This document shows, piece by piece, positions 1-7,012 of a stretch of DNA of 64,000 bases; the first letter of the stretch is position 1, and each line of letters starts with the position of its first letter. Both the position numbers and the translations under genes were made by a program. Origin of the DNA: Candidatus Altimarinota bacterium (GTDB lineage Bacteria > Patescibacteriota > Gracilibacteria > UBA1369 > LOWO2-01-FULL-3); contig JALNWA010000001.1 in NCBI GenBank assembly GCA_023231115.1, positions 186,001 through 250,000 of the forward strand, read 5' to 3'. The notes below the pieces were generated by a model that did no database searches, was not told where the DNA came from, and worked only from the letters and a program-made list of their open reading frames with translations.

Positions 1-300
1 AATGCTTATAAAAAAGTTAAGTTTTATGTGTCAGGAGTTACAAATGTTATTGGCCAGCTGACTCCGGAAAAAAGTTTAAATGATGTATTTGATGAGCCAC
101 TAAAAGTTATGGTTTCAGGTGGAAAAACAGACACAGAATGTTATGATCATGGCAATGGGGATTTCTGGCTGGTAAGAGATACTATAGAAGGAGATACGAC
201 CATCTTCCATAGCTATTATAGCACTGTCAAGGCATATGGTTCACTTTTCAGTCCAATCCTCGATGGACTATTCGACAACATATTCAACCTGTTTAAATAA
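1..300 (+). CDS. 3' end of an unknown protein (partial)
   Basis: The reading frame is open to the left edge, so only the last 99 residues are present; a GTG at 28 is internal, not a convincing start. The visible part is soluble-looking, with a beta-rich stretch (VKFYVSGVTNVIGQL), one Cys, and an amphipathic hydrophobic C-terminus (FSPILDGLFDNIFNLFK). No known domain is recognised. It ends 26 nt before the next gene, a signal-peptide surface protein on the same strand, so the two may be co-transcribed. Function unknown; the start lies outside the window. Confidence 0.6.
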   Translation, partial: NAYKKVKFYVSGVTNVIGQLTPEKSLNDVFDEPLKVMVSGGKTDTECYDHGNGDFWLVRDTIEGDTTIFHSYYSTVKAYGSLFSPILDGLFDNIFNLFK

Positions 301-326
301 ACAACATCACATAAACAAAAACAAAA

Positions 327-746
327 ATGAAAAAATTAATACTAATATTCTCGCTCATTGCCACTATGATGTTGGGACAGGCTGTAGCGTTCGCCGCAGA
401 TGAGGCACCACCATCACTAGGAGGCATTGACACGCCGCCATCATTAGGAGGCACAGGAACTACAGATCCAGATCCTGCAGACCCCGTGGATCCAGTAGAT
501 CCTGCGGATCCAACTCCTGACAACAAAGGAGAAGAGATAGATACAGATTCTGACGTTGACACAGATACAGACTCAGACACAGACGTTGATCCAACTCCAG
601 ATCCTAAACCAACGCCGGTAGACCCAATAAAAAAGAAATACACTCCAGTACCTAAAGACGGTGGTATCACAAAAACCGGTCCTGAGCTTCTATACTTGCT
701 TATCCCAAGTCTAGTAGGAGGATATGCGATGAGAAAGAGGAAATAA
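327..746 (+). CDS. Exported Asp/Pro-rich surface protein with TGPE C-terminal anchor-like signal
   Basis: A 139-aa protein. Residues 1-24 form a signal peptide (MKKLILIFSLIATMM... ending AFA-A). The mature part begins with two PPSLGG motifs (about residues 28-42), continues as low-complexity Asp/Pro/Thr repeats (DPADPVDP, DTDSD) typical of wall-spanning stalks, and ends with KTGPE (116-120), about 15 hydrophobic residues and the basic tail RKRK. That tripartite end is the architecture of a sortase-type sorting signal, with TGPE in place of LPXTG. The start follows an A-rich leader (ACAAAAACAAAA) without Shine-Dalgarno. The 1525 gene has the same C-terminal design and PPSLG motif. The surface location is well supported; the anchoring enzyme is not in the window. 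Confidence 0.75.
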   Translation: MKKLILIFSLIATMMLGQAVAFAADEAPPSLGGIDTPPSLGGTGTTDPDPADPVDPVDPADPTPDNKGEEIDTDSDVDTDTDSDTDVDPTPDPKPTPVDPIKKKYTPVPKDGGITKTGPELLYLLIPSLVGGYAMRKRK

Positions 747-777
747 AATTTTTATAAAATTCTTTTTCGCCAGAAAA

Positions 778-806
778 TTGACAGGCCATTATCGCTTTGA
801 TAAAAT
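778..806 (+). promoter_or_regulatory. Sigma-70-type promoter for a short orphan transcript
   Basis: TTGACA at 778-783, 17-bp spacer, TAAAAT at 801-806. The predicted start is near 813. A strong intrinsic terminator begins only about 12 nt further on, and the next plus-strand gene (1525) has its own promoter, so the predicted product is a roughly 55-60 nt RNA. Confidence 0.55.
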
Positions 807-812
807 ACACAC

Positions 813-872
813 GTAATACTACGAAGAAGACCCTTATATGGTTTTGTCCATATCGGGGGCTTCTTTATTTTT
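813..872 (+). ncRNA. Candidate small RNA
   Basis: Inferred from position only: a consensus promoter at 778-806 is followed directly by the hairpin and T-run at 824-873, with no reading frame between. The hairpin also terminates the surface-protein gene ending at 746. It could therefore be just a terminator behind a fortuitous promoter. No known RNA family is recognised. Confidence 0.3.
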
Positions 873-873
873 G
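824..873 (+). terminator. Intrinsic terminator with 18-bp imperfect stem
   Basis: The arms at 824-841 and 848-865 pair at 15 of 18 positions (AAGAAG/CTTCTT, CCC/GGG, ATATGG/CCATAT) around a 6-nt loop, followed by a T-rich run. It lies between the convergent surface-protein gene and NYN gene; the T-run favours plus-strand termination. Confidence 0.7.
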
Positions 874-1362
874 GCAGTTATAGCAGATATCATCTTTTTT
901 GTTAGATAAATAAGCAATCGGAGCATTTGTTTTTTTCAAAAGGATTGAACATCTTTTGTATGGAGACAATAAAATTTTCAATTTTTCTTTCGATAAAAGA
1001 AATTTTACAAGGCTTGCATAATCGCCGTCACTTGAGATGATTATAGCTTTCTCGTAGGCATTTTCGTAAAACCCCTTAACTGCACACAGAACAAGGTCTG
1101 CATCGCAATTACCCTTAGTTGTGCCATCATTACATTGAACTGCTTCTTTGAACACAAGAATAAAGCCAACTTTTTCTAGAAAATTATAAAGATTTTTATA
1201 TTCCGCAATAAATCCAATAAAAATATACGCACGATCAACAAAGTATTTTTCCTTGAGCCAGATTCTAAATCTCAAATAATCCAACTTCCATCCAAGCGAA
1301 TAAATCCCTTTATGTAGATTTGCACCATCGATATAAGCACAATTTTTTTCATAATTCTTCAT
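865..1362 (-). CDS. NYN-domain (LabA/DUF88-like) putative RNase
   Basis: A 165-aa protein when started at ATG 1362. It shows the NYN/PIN-like fold signature: YIDGANL near the N-terminus (first acidic metal ligand), NCDADLVL in the middle and IISSDGDY (SSDGD loop) toward the C-terminus, followed by alternating strand and helix. NYN proteins are metal-dependent ribonucleases, often in RNA turnover or in defence or mobile modules. A TTG at 1404 would extend the frame, but the predicted -10 (1395-1400) places the transcript start near 1388, inside that extension, so 1362 is preferred. It is one of three NYN genes here. The substrate is unknown. Confidence 0.75.
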   Translation of the reverse strand: MKNYEKNCAYIDGANLHKGIYSLGWKLDYLRFRIWLKEKYFVDRAYIFIGFIAEYKNLYNFLEKVGFILVFKEAVQCNDGTTKGNCDADLVLCAVKGFYENAYEKAIIISSDGDYASLVKFLLSKEKLKILLSPYKRCSILLKKTNAPIAYLSNKKDDICYNCQK

Positions 1363-1394
1363 AATATTTTCGTAAAAAATAGGTTTCCCCAAGC

Positions 1395-1437
1395 AATCTA
1401 TCAAACCGACATTAAATTTTTATTAAAAATTTATAAA
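1395..1437 (-). promoter_or_regulatory. AATGTCG-type promoter (copy A), upstream of NYN gene
   Basis: Read on the minus strand: TTTATAAA (1430-1437), 16 nt of A/T containing TTTAA, AATGTCG (1407-1413), then 6 nt and the -10-like TAGATT (1395-1400). It has the same spacing as the copies at 6942-6984, 50494-50536 and 63808-63850. Confidence 0.6.
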
Positions 1438-1472
1438 ATATGCAGAAATATCCTGTTTTTTAGGGCAATTTC

Positions 1473-1501
1473 TTGCCAAAACGCAAAAAAACATGTATAA
1501 T
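1473..1501 (+). promoter_or_regulatory. Promoter of the surface-protein gene at 1525
   Basis: TTGCCA at 1473-1478, exactly 17 bp, then perfect TATAAT at 1496-1501. The predicted start near 1508 leaves a short A-rich leader (AAAAACAAAAA) before ATG 1525. Confidence 0.75.
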
Positions 1502-1524
1502 ATCATAATAAATAAAAACAAAAA

Positions 1525-2496
1525 ATGCCTGAAAATCCAACAAATGAAGTGCCAATAGAAAGCATCCTCGAAAAAACGCTCAAGAAATATAAGATGTTTT
1601 TTCTTTCCGCGGCAGGACTTTTTGTTGTAGGAATAGTGCTTTTCACGAACTACAACATGGGAAGCAAATTGACGGGATTTATCGGAGTTACAGACCAAAC
1701 AACACAACAAACAGCACAACAACCTGCTCAACAACCAGCTCAGCAACCGCAGGTCAACACAGCAACGACAACAGGCTCTACAACAGCCACTACAGACACG
1801 ACAACGATTATTACAGCAACAACAGTTCAGCAACCAACAACTACAATTCAGGCGACAGAAATCCCTGACACAGAGGCACCTCCATCTTTAGGCTCAACCA
1901 CAGTACAAACCGTTATTCCTCCTGTAAAAACAATTTCCGCAATCACACTAAAAAAAGCGACAATTTCATTAAAAGAATTCAATCCACTCGTAAACAGCAC
2001 AACATTCACAATAGAAACCTCAGCTGACGCAAAAGTGGATATAAAAATTTACGACAAAGACGGAAATATAGTTTCCTCACCTGCAAACAACAAAGACGCA
2101 ATGGGGAACAAAGAATATGAAGTGTTTTGGGAAGGTAATGACCAAGACAAAAAAACGCTTTCAGCAGGGGAATATTCATACAAAATTTTTGCAAAAGATC
2201 CTGCAACAGGCGAAACGACAGACACAAAAACAGGAGATGTAACATTGAAATACGGAACAGTCGTAACACAAGATTTTGAAAATATAAACGCAAAGACTTC
2301 GGACAGCGTTTCAGTAATCCCAAGCCAGCCGACACAAGCGGTAACAACTCAAACTCTCCCTAAATCCTCAAACAACGAAGCAATAATGGCTCAGCAAAAC
2401 GCAACAAGCGGTGAAACAGCCGGTACAGGTCCTGAAACAATTATATATTTGATTTTCCCTATTTTGGGGTACACTATCAGTAGAAAATTTAAATAA
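1525..2496 (+). CDS. Membrane-anchored surface protein with FlgD-like Ig domain and TGPE C-terminus
   Basis: A 323-aa protein. Residues 22-41 form one membrane segment after a short charged N-terminus; residues 57-128 are Gln/Thr-rich low complexity containing PPSLG (119-123). Residues about 155-245 resemble a FlgD-type Ig-like domain (VFWEGNDQD, LSAGEYSYKIFAKD). The C-terminus has TGPE at 301-304, about 14 hydrophobic residues and SRKFK, the same tripartite signal as the 139-aa protein upstream. The N-terminus resembles an uncleaved anchor rather than a cleavable signal peptide, so both ends may sit at the membrane with a looped outer domain. It lies 5 nt before the 2502 gene, so they are probably co-transcribed. 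Envelope structural protein; exact role unknown. Confidence 0.7.
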   Translation: MPENPTNEVPIESILEKTLKKYKMFFLSAAGLFVVGIVLFTNYNMGSKLTGFIGVTDQTTQQTAQQPAQQPAQQPQVNTATTTGSTTATTDTTTIITATTVQQPTTTIQATEIPDTEAPPSLGSTTVQTVIPPVKTISAITLKKATISLKEFNPLVNSTTFTIETSADAKVDIKIYDKDGNIVSSPANNKDAMGNKEYEVFWEGNDQDKKTLSAGEYSYKIFAKDPATGETTDTKTGDVTLKYGTVVTQDFENINAKTSDSVSVIPSQPTQAVTTQTLPKSSNNEAIMAQQNATSGETAGTGPETIIYLIFPILGYTISRKFK

Positions 2497-2501
2497 AACA
2501 T

Positions 2502-2936
2502 ATGGACGAATTAAATCCACAAAATCCAGCACAACCAATAGCAGAAGTGCCATTAGCTACAACACCTGCACCTGAGGCGCAAACAAAACCTGCAGAGGCA
2601 CAAGCTCCTGTAGCGACAACACCTGCACCAACAACACCAGTAACTCCAGTAGCCACTGCAGAAGAGCCACAAAATGCTTTCCTTCAGATGATTATGGAAA
2701 ACAAAAAAATAGTAATCATCGGAGTAATTGCGGTTATAGCTGTAATCATCGGATTAAGCGTTCTTATCGGGGCAAAATCAAGCAATGAATATCAAGGTTT
2801 GATTAAACTTATAGACGAGGAAACACAGGAATTAAAAGAACCATCGATTCCATTACCCGACACGACAGCAACGGTATCGGAAGAAGTTGTTCCTGCCACC
2901 AGCGAAGAGCTTACTCCTGCGAAAGTTGCACGATAG
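2502..2936 (+). CDS. Single-pass membrane protein, Pro/Ala-rich
   Basis: A 144-aa protein. Residues 1-58 are Pro/Ala/Thr-rich and disordered, one strong membrane helix follows (about 69-90, KKIVIIGVIAVIAVIIGLSV), then an acidic C-terminal part of about 55 residues ending in low complexity. The orientation is probably N-in, C-out. It starts 5 nt after the TGPE protein at 1525 and ends shortly before a new promoter at 2951, making it the last gene of that unit. No domain is recognised; a partner or scaffold of the preceding surface protein is an inference from proximity only. Confidence 0.6.
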   Translation: MDELNPQNPAQPIAEVPLATTPAPEAQTKPAEAQAPVATTPAPTTPVTPVATAEEPQNAFLQMIMENKKIVIIGVIAVIAVIIGLSVLIGAKSSNEYQGLIKLIDEETQELKEPSIPLPDTTATVSEEVVPATSEELTPAKVAR

Positions 2937-2950
2937 GCATCGACAAAACG

Positions 2951-2979
2951 TTGACAATAACCCCATTAAGACGTACATT
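2951..2979 (+). promoter_or_regulatory. Promoter for the 3025-3881 gene pair
   Basis: TTGACA at 2951-2956, 17 bp, TACATT at 2974-2979. An AGGAGAG stretch lies at about 2999-3005, too far from ATG 3025 to be an ideal ribosome binding site. Confidence 0.55.
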
Positions 2980-3024
2980 GAACTTGGGCTTTGAGTCATA
3001 GGAGAGAGTTTAACTATTTCGCCT

Positions 3025-3249
3025 ATGTCTATCTTCAGTACATTAATGGCTGTAACAGTTTTGGGCTCAGTCCTATTCTGTTCTTTTGTGATACACAAAA
3101 CTCTTCAATACAACAAAAAAAATCACTTGCCGGAATCAAGCTACACCAAACTATTTGGATTTATAACAAGGGAATACGTAATAGCGGCTTATACAACTTT
3201 CATTTTGTCTGTCACGATTTTCGCGATTTGGTTCATCATCACTTTATGA
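3025..3249 (+). CDS. Small two-helix membrane protein
   Basis: A 74-aa protein with two predicted membrane helices: the N-terminal ten or so residues into VLGSVLFCSFVIH, and the C-terminal VIAAYTTFILSVTIFAIWF. A short basic and polar loop (KTLQYNKKNHLPESS) separates them. Its TGA stop overlaps the ATG of the next gene (ATGA at 3246-3249), so translation is probably coupled to the PH-domain protein and the two may form one membrane complex. No family is recognised. Confidence 0.6.
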   Translation: MSIFSTLMAVTVLGSVLFCSFVIHKTLQYNKKNHLPESSYTKLFGFITREYVIAAYTTFILSVTIFAIWFIITL

Positions 3250-3881
3250 ACACACAAATAAATAAAGACAGGTTTTTCAAAGGCCAGCAGGAAGGCGAAG
3301 AATTTGTGTGCTTTTTTAGGCATCATTGGATAGAACTTTTGAAAGATATGATTTATTTTTCGATTTTTTTTGGACTTGGAGTTTTGGCTATAATGGACAT
3401 TGAAAAAATAAAATTGGTAATTAGAGAAAGCATGGAATTAAAATTATTATTTTTGACATTTTTTATTATTGGAAATTTTTATATACATAAATTTTTCATA
3501 AAATTAATTAATTATTTTACAAACATAGGAATAATAACCGATAGGCGAGTTATAGATCACAAAAAAACGGTTTTCTTGAAAGACACTGTAGATGCGATAT
3601 ACATGGCGCAAATTCAAAATATAGAAAAAATAGAAGAAGGGCTTATGCCAAGTATTTTCGGTTTTGGAGATATAAAAATATTTTTGTCGGCGTCTGATTC
3701 CGTAAAAATTTTCTGTAATGTTCCAAATGCAAAATTCCATTTTCGCTGTATCAGCCGTCAAAAAGAAATCCGTCAAATGGCAATGTTAAAAGAACGTCTT
3801 TCCGGAAGAATTGATCAAGAAGAAACCGGCATGCCAGAAATAAAAATGATTGATTCGGAAGAATATATAGAAGATTCTTAA
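3246..3881 (+). CDS. Membrane protein with bacterial PH-like (bPH_2/YdbS-type) domain
   Basis: A 211-aa protein starting at the ATGA overlap; the longer frame back to 2991 only shadows the upstream gene. Layout: a short N-terminus with EGEEFVCFFRHHW, two membrane helices (about 30-48 and 65-85), then a beta-rich domain (ITDRRVID, IQNIEKIEEG, IFGFGDIKIF) matching the bPH_2 pattern of TxxRV, a mixed strand region and a GFG turn. The acidic tail (about 185-211) is disordered. A second protein of this type is at 60037-60516. The domain probably packs at the inner face of the membrane; no enzymatic function is implied. Confidence 0.65.
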   Translation: MNTQINKDRFFKGQQEGEEFVCFFRHHWIELLKDMIYFSIFFGLGVLAIMDIEKIKLVIRESMELKLLFLTFFIIGNFYIHKFFIKLINYFTNIGIITDRRVIDHKKTVFLKDTVDAIYMAQIQNIEKIEEGLMPSIFGFGDIKIFLSASDSVKIFCNVPNAKFHFRCISRQKEIRQMAMLKERLSGRIDQEETGMPEIKMIDSEEYIEDS

Positions 3882-5239
3882 GCCGTTTCCTGCCCTTCAT
3901 TCAGCGCCGCAGACACAACATCATTCCACGCTTTTTTCCCTTTTTCGTTCAAATGAATTCCATCGCCGTGAAATTCATTCTTTATTTTTGTGCCACCGGC
4001 GGTAGTTGTTTCAGAAGTTGTATCGATACAATCACTTCCATATTTTCTCTTTAATTCATCGTTGAATTTCGCGACATATTGGCCGTTTTTGTCGGACGGT
4101 TGAACTGTAATAAATTTAACAACACTTACTCCTTTGCTAGAAAGAAACCTTTTAATTTTTTCATAATCTTCAAGAGTTTTTTTTACGGACGCATCATTAT
4201 TAACGCTGTTTTGCGCCATTCCTGTTATTATAATTTGTTGCGGAAGTCTTATTCCGGCAGTTTGAATTTTGTCCCACCAATTATTTTCAAGGTTTTGTAA
4301 AAATTCTCTTGGAGATAATGCCGTAACTCCTAAACGACCACCCATGCTTTTTGGCATACCGACAACGGTACTGCTTCCAAAAAACCAAGTTTTTTGTCCT
4401 GACTGCAGATCACAAAATCCTTTTTTAATCCCACCAAGATCAATAGAAAAATTTATATTTTCGCCTGTTGCGACCTCCGTGGACGCACTTGGTTGAGGAG
4501 CGACACCGCCTTTAAATACTTGCTTTGCCAAAGCCGCACGTTTAGTCATTTCTCCTTTTTCATTTCCAGGTCTTTCAATATATTTTGAAAAAAGTGCAGT
4601 AAGTTCAGACACATCCGCGCCTTCTTTTGCTCTTGCTATAAGGATTTCTCCTCTGCTTTTTAAAACCTCTTTATCCAAAATTAAATTAATATTATTTTCA
4701 GGATTTTCTCTATATCCAATACTTCCCCCCCAAGGTTGTATTTGAAAAAGTCCTCTTGATGCTCCACCATCTCCGTTTGCCTTAGGATTAAATCGAGATT
4801 CTGAATATGCATTTATAAGCGCCGCGGCGACAATGTTTCGAATTGCTCCGTCCGACAAATCTTTATCAAAGGCCTTCAGCTTTGTCGTAAAAATATTTTC
4901 AATAAGATAAGCCATATTTTTTTGCGACCCATTTAGTTGCATTTTCATTTGATCAACGACATTTCCTTCGGCTGGAATATTTATTCCCAAAGTTTGCTCA
5001 ACATTTCCTTGAGCATCCGCGGTAATCCCGTTTTTTTCGGCGTCAAGTCTTTTCATTTCATCCTGCAATGAAGTCAAAAACATACTGATTTTTTCCGGAA
5101 AACTTTTATCGTTATTTACAAACGCAACTTCATAAGCTTTTTTTAAGCTCGGAACAATGTTCTTGAATGATTCAAATCCAAGAGCTTTCTCGATAGACTC
5201 AATCCCAAGTGTTTTCGTTAACAGTTCATTTAAAGACAT
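3878..5239 (-). CDS. Peptidoglycan hydrolase: lysozyme-like plus SGNH/GDSL-like domains, no signal peptide
   Basis: A 453-aa protein in three parts. Residues 1-75 are a helical N-terminal module (NIVPSLKKAYEVA, then MFLTSLQDEMKRLDAEK) shared with the proteins at 5670 and 20748. Residues about 130-245 are lysozyme-like: AYSESRFNPKANGDGG with Glu147 as likely acid, then SRGLFQIQPWG. Residues about 283-450 resemble an SGNH hydrolase: FFGSSTVVG (Ser nucleophile block), GMAQN and the terminal DGIHLNEKG (Asp/His block). This pairing suggests a glycan-strand cutter with an esterase, such as a deacetylase. There is no signal peptide or membrane helix, which is odd for a wall enzyme. It is followed on the same strand by nothing obvious; mscL lies upstream on the same strand. 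Confidence 0.7.
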   Translation of the reverse strand: MSLNELLTKTLGIESIEKALGFESFKNIVPSLKKAYEVAFVNNDKSFPEKISMFLTSLQDEMKRLDAEKNGITADAQGNVEQTLGINIPAEGNVVDQMKMQLNGSQKNMAYLIENIFTTKLKAFDKDLSDGAIRNIVAAALINAYSESRFNPKANGDGGASRGLFQIQPWGGSIGYRENPENNINLILDKEVLKSRGEILIARAKEGADVSELTALFSKYIERPGNEKGEMTKRAALAKQVFKGGVAPQPSASTEVATGENINFSIDLGGIKKGFCDLQSGQKTWFFGSSTVVGMPKSMGGRLGVTALSPREFLQNLENNWWDKIQTAGIRLPQQIIITGMAQNSVNNDASVKKTLEDYEKIKRFLSSKGVSVVKFITVQPSDKNGQYVAKFNDELKRKYGSDCIDTTSETTTAGGTKIKNEFHGDGIHLNEKGKKAWNDVVSAALNEGQETA

Positions 5240-5330
5240 TTTTGCATATTATTTTATCTAAATATTATACCACAAAAAAGCCTGTTTTTAAAGGGAGAAA
5301 AGGCAATAAAGAAATATTCTCACATCTAAT

Positions 5331-5627
5331 TTATTTCTTCTCCACCTTTGCTTCTTTGAAAAGTTTTTTTGCAATAATGAACACAACGAAAGCTAAAATT
5401 ACAAAATTTAGCAAATCCGCAAGAAAACTTCCCCACGGAATAGAGATAGGTCCGATTGATAAAACGGCTTCCTTCCATCCACCTTTCACAAGCGGAGAAA
5501 CAAACGGCATGACGATATTGTTAACAAGAGATTTTACAAGATCAGTGCTGGCAGTACCCATTATAAATGCGAGAGCGAGCCCCATTATCTTATATTCCCT
5601 TATAAAAGCCAAAAATTCCTTCCACAT
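5331..5627 (-). CDS. mscL: Large-conductance mechanosensitive channel MscL
   Basis: A 98-aa protein, slightly short for MscL (usually 120-150). The N-terminal amphipathic helix MWKEFLAFIREY leads into TM1 (ALAFIMGTASTDLVKSLV, with the Gly/Ala-rich pore-lining pattern and the downstream NNIVMPFVSPL). A short outer loop follows (about 50-65), then TM2 (FLADLLNFVILAFVVFIIAKKLF) and a basic cytoplasmic tail. MscL opens under membrane tension and can pass small proteins. It sits between two divergent peptidoglycan hydrolases that lack signal peptides, with an A/T-rich divergent promoter region at 5628-5669. Confidence 0.85.
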   Translation of the reverse strand: MWKEFLAFIREYKIMGLALAFIMGTASTDLVKSLVNNIVMPFVSPLVKGGWKEAVLSIGPISIPWGSFLADLLNFVILAFVVFIIAKKLFKEAKVEKK

Positions 5628-5669
5628 AAGCGTAAAAAATGATATAATATACAGATAAAACTATAACAG

Positions 5670-6461
5670 ATGTTTGAATCAATAACAAAATCTTTGGGCT
5701 TAGACTCTATTGCAAAGCAAATGCATGAAGGTTTTTTCGCGAACATAATGCCAAGTTTGCAAAAAGCATACGAAGTCGCGAAAGAAAATAAGGACGGCAG
5801 TTTTGTTGACAAGGCGAAGCTATTTTTGACTTCTTTCAATCAAGAAATGGAAAGATTGAAAGCGGAAAAAGGAAAAACAACTGAAGAAACTCAACAAAAG
5901 ACACAGCAAACATTGGCGAGGACTCAAGAACAATTAAATTCAACTCTCGAAAATCTTGGAACCGCAAGCAAAAGAGCTTTTTCAACAGCAATGGAAGTGG
6001 CAAACGACACATACAATAAAGGACTATCCGGAGCTACGTGTTGCTTTGATTGGGTTTCAAAAATTTATGCGAAAGCTGGAGTAAAAAGGAAGGAAGTGTT
6101 TTCAACACTTAACAAATACCGCGGACAAAATTGTGGAGACGCTCATGCCGGAGAAGGGGAATATTCGTCATTAGCTCCGGGCGATCATATTTTTTATAAT
6201 TTACAAAAAAACTACGACGCGAAATACGAAGAAAAAATGCAACTTTATAAAGAAGGTAAACTTAAAGAAAAACCTGAGCGCAGAGAAGCCGTGGATAGCC
6301 AAGGAAACCACAGCGCGATTTTTATAGGCTGGATTGATGAAGGGAATAAAATCGCACAACTTGCCAGCGGAAGTTATGGTACAAATTGGGGTATGCATAA
6401 AAATCCAATAGATTTCAACAAAACTCCGATAACAAGAATTTTCAAACCGGTTGTGGCGTAA
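5670..6461 (+). CDS. CHAP/NlpC-P60-like cell-wall amidase, no signal peptide
   Basis: A 263-aa protein. Residues 1-70 are the shared N-terminal module (NIMPSLQKAYEVA, LFLTSFNQEMERLKAEK), clearly homologous to the 3878 protein; residues 70-115 are Gln/Thr-rich helix. The catalytic part starts at about 120: CCFDWVSKIYAKAG supplies the nucleophilic Cys (124 or 125), SLAPGDHIFY is the usual LxPGD turn, and NHSAIFIGW supplies His214, as in papain-fold amidases. A TATAAT at 5643-5648 gives a start about 15 nt before the ATG. The exact family (CHAP versus NlpC/P60) is uncertain; peptide-bond cleavage in peptidoglycan is the likely role. How it crosses the membrane is unexplained. Confidence 0.65.
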   Translation: MFESITKSLGLDSIAKQMHEGFFANIMPSLQKAYEVAKENKDGSFVDKAKLFLTSFNQEMERLKAEKGKTTEETQQKTQQTLARTQEQLNSTLENLGTASKRAFSTAMEVANDTYNKGLSGATCCFDWVSKIYAKAGVKRKEVFSTLNKYRGQNCGDAHAGEGEYSSLAPGDHIFYNLQKNYDAKYEEKMQLYKEGKLKEKPERREAVDSQGNHSAIFIGWIDEGNKIAQLASGSYGTNWGMHKNPIDFNKTPITRIFKPVVA

Positions 6462-6482
6462 AAATGAAAAGACTCTAAGTGT

Positions 6483-6911
6483 TTATTTACTCATTGCAAA
6501 CGATACAACCCCGGAAACAATAGCGGAAATAAAGGCATTTATAAGAACAAAACCTTTCGAAAATCCGATAGACACTTTATCCCTGCTTTTCCATACATCC
6601 AATAGTATCTCTCCATCTCTAAACTGTTTGTCTTCGATTTTATCAATGCGTTTTTCCATGTAATCAAAACGCCTGTCCATCTGGTCTAAACGCTGTTCGA
6701 TTAAATCAAGACGTTGCTCAACTGCTGTTAGACGTTGCTCAACTGCTGTTAGGCGTTGCTCAACTGCTGTTAGACGTTGCTCAACTGCTGTTAGACGTTG
6801 CTCAACTGCTGTTAGACGTTGCTCAACTTTATCAAAACGTTGATTCACCTCAAGCTTAAAAGCTTTGAGGTATTCATACAACATTTCATTTGTGACGCTC
6901 TGGCTGTCCAT
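6483..6911 (-). CDS. Trimeric-type coiled-coil protein with C-terminal membrane anchor
   Basis: A 142-aa protein. Residues 17-85 are uninterrupted heptads, including five near-identical LTAVEQR heptads, then degenerate heptads (LIEQRLDQMDRRFDYMEKRIDKIEDK). The C-terminal 25 residues form one membrane helix (VLINAFISAIVSGVVSFAM). This layout (short head, heptads, C-terminal anchor) is common in small phage and bacterial coiled-coil proteins of unknown role. The DNA repeat unit is 21 bp and in frame, so copy-number change would lengthen the rod without frameshift. It is transcribed from an AATGTCG-type promoter with a leader of about 24 nt. Confidence 0.7.
   Translation of the reverse strand: MDSQSVTNEMLYEYLKAFKLEVNQRFDKVEQRLTAVEQRLTAVEQRLTAVEQRLTAVEQRLTAVEQRLDLIEQRLDQMDRRFDYMEKRIDKIEDKQFRDGEILLDVWKSRDKVSIGFSKGFVLINAFISAIVSGVVSFAMSK
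6710..6827 (-). repeat. 21-bp tandem repeat, about 5.6 copies, inside the coiled-coil gene
   Basis: Units begin at 6710, 6731, 6752, 6773 and 6794 plus a partial at 6815. They are identical except for one base in the third (GGCG for GACG). Each encodes one heptad. Near-identity at the DNA level, including third positions, indicates recent expansion. Confidence 0.9.
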
Positions 6912-6941
6912 AAATAAAGAGGTTAATTAATAACAGCCACG

Positions 6942-6984
6942 ACAATACTACCACGACATTAAAATTTCGTTAAATATTTATAAA
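6942..6984 (-). promoter_or_regulatory. AATGTCG-type promoter (copy B), upstream of coiled-coil gene
   Basis: On the minus strand: TTTATAAA (6977-6984), 16 nt with TTTAA, AATGTCG (6954-6960), 6 nt, TATTGT (6942-6947). The predicted start is near 6935, 24 nt before ATG 6911. Confidence 0.6.
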
Positions 6985-7012
6985 ATTTTCTTAAATTATT
7001 TTAGTTATGCAA

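Noticed and set aside
1363..1404. TTG start extending the first NYN gene
   Set aside because: It lies upstream of the predicted transcript start near 1388, and the NYN domain begins after ATG 1362.
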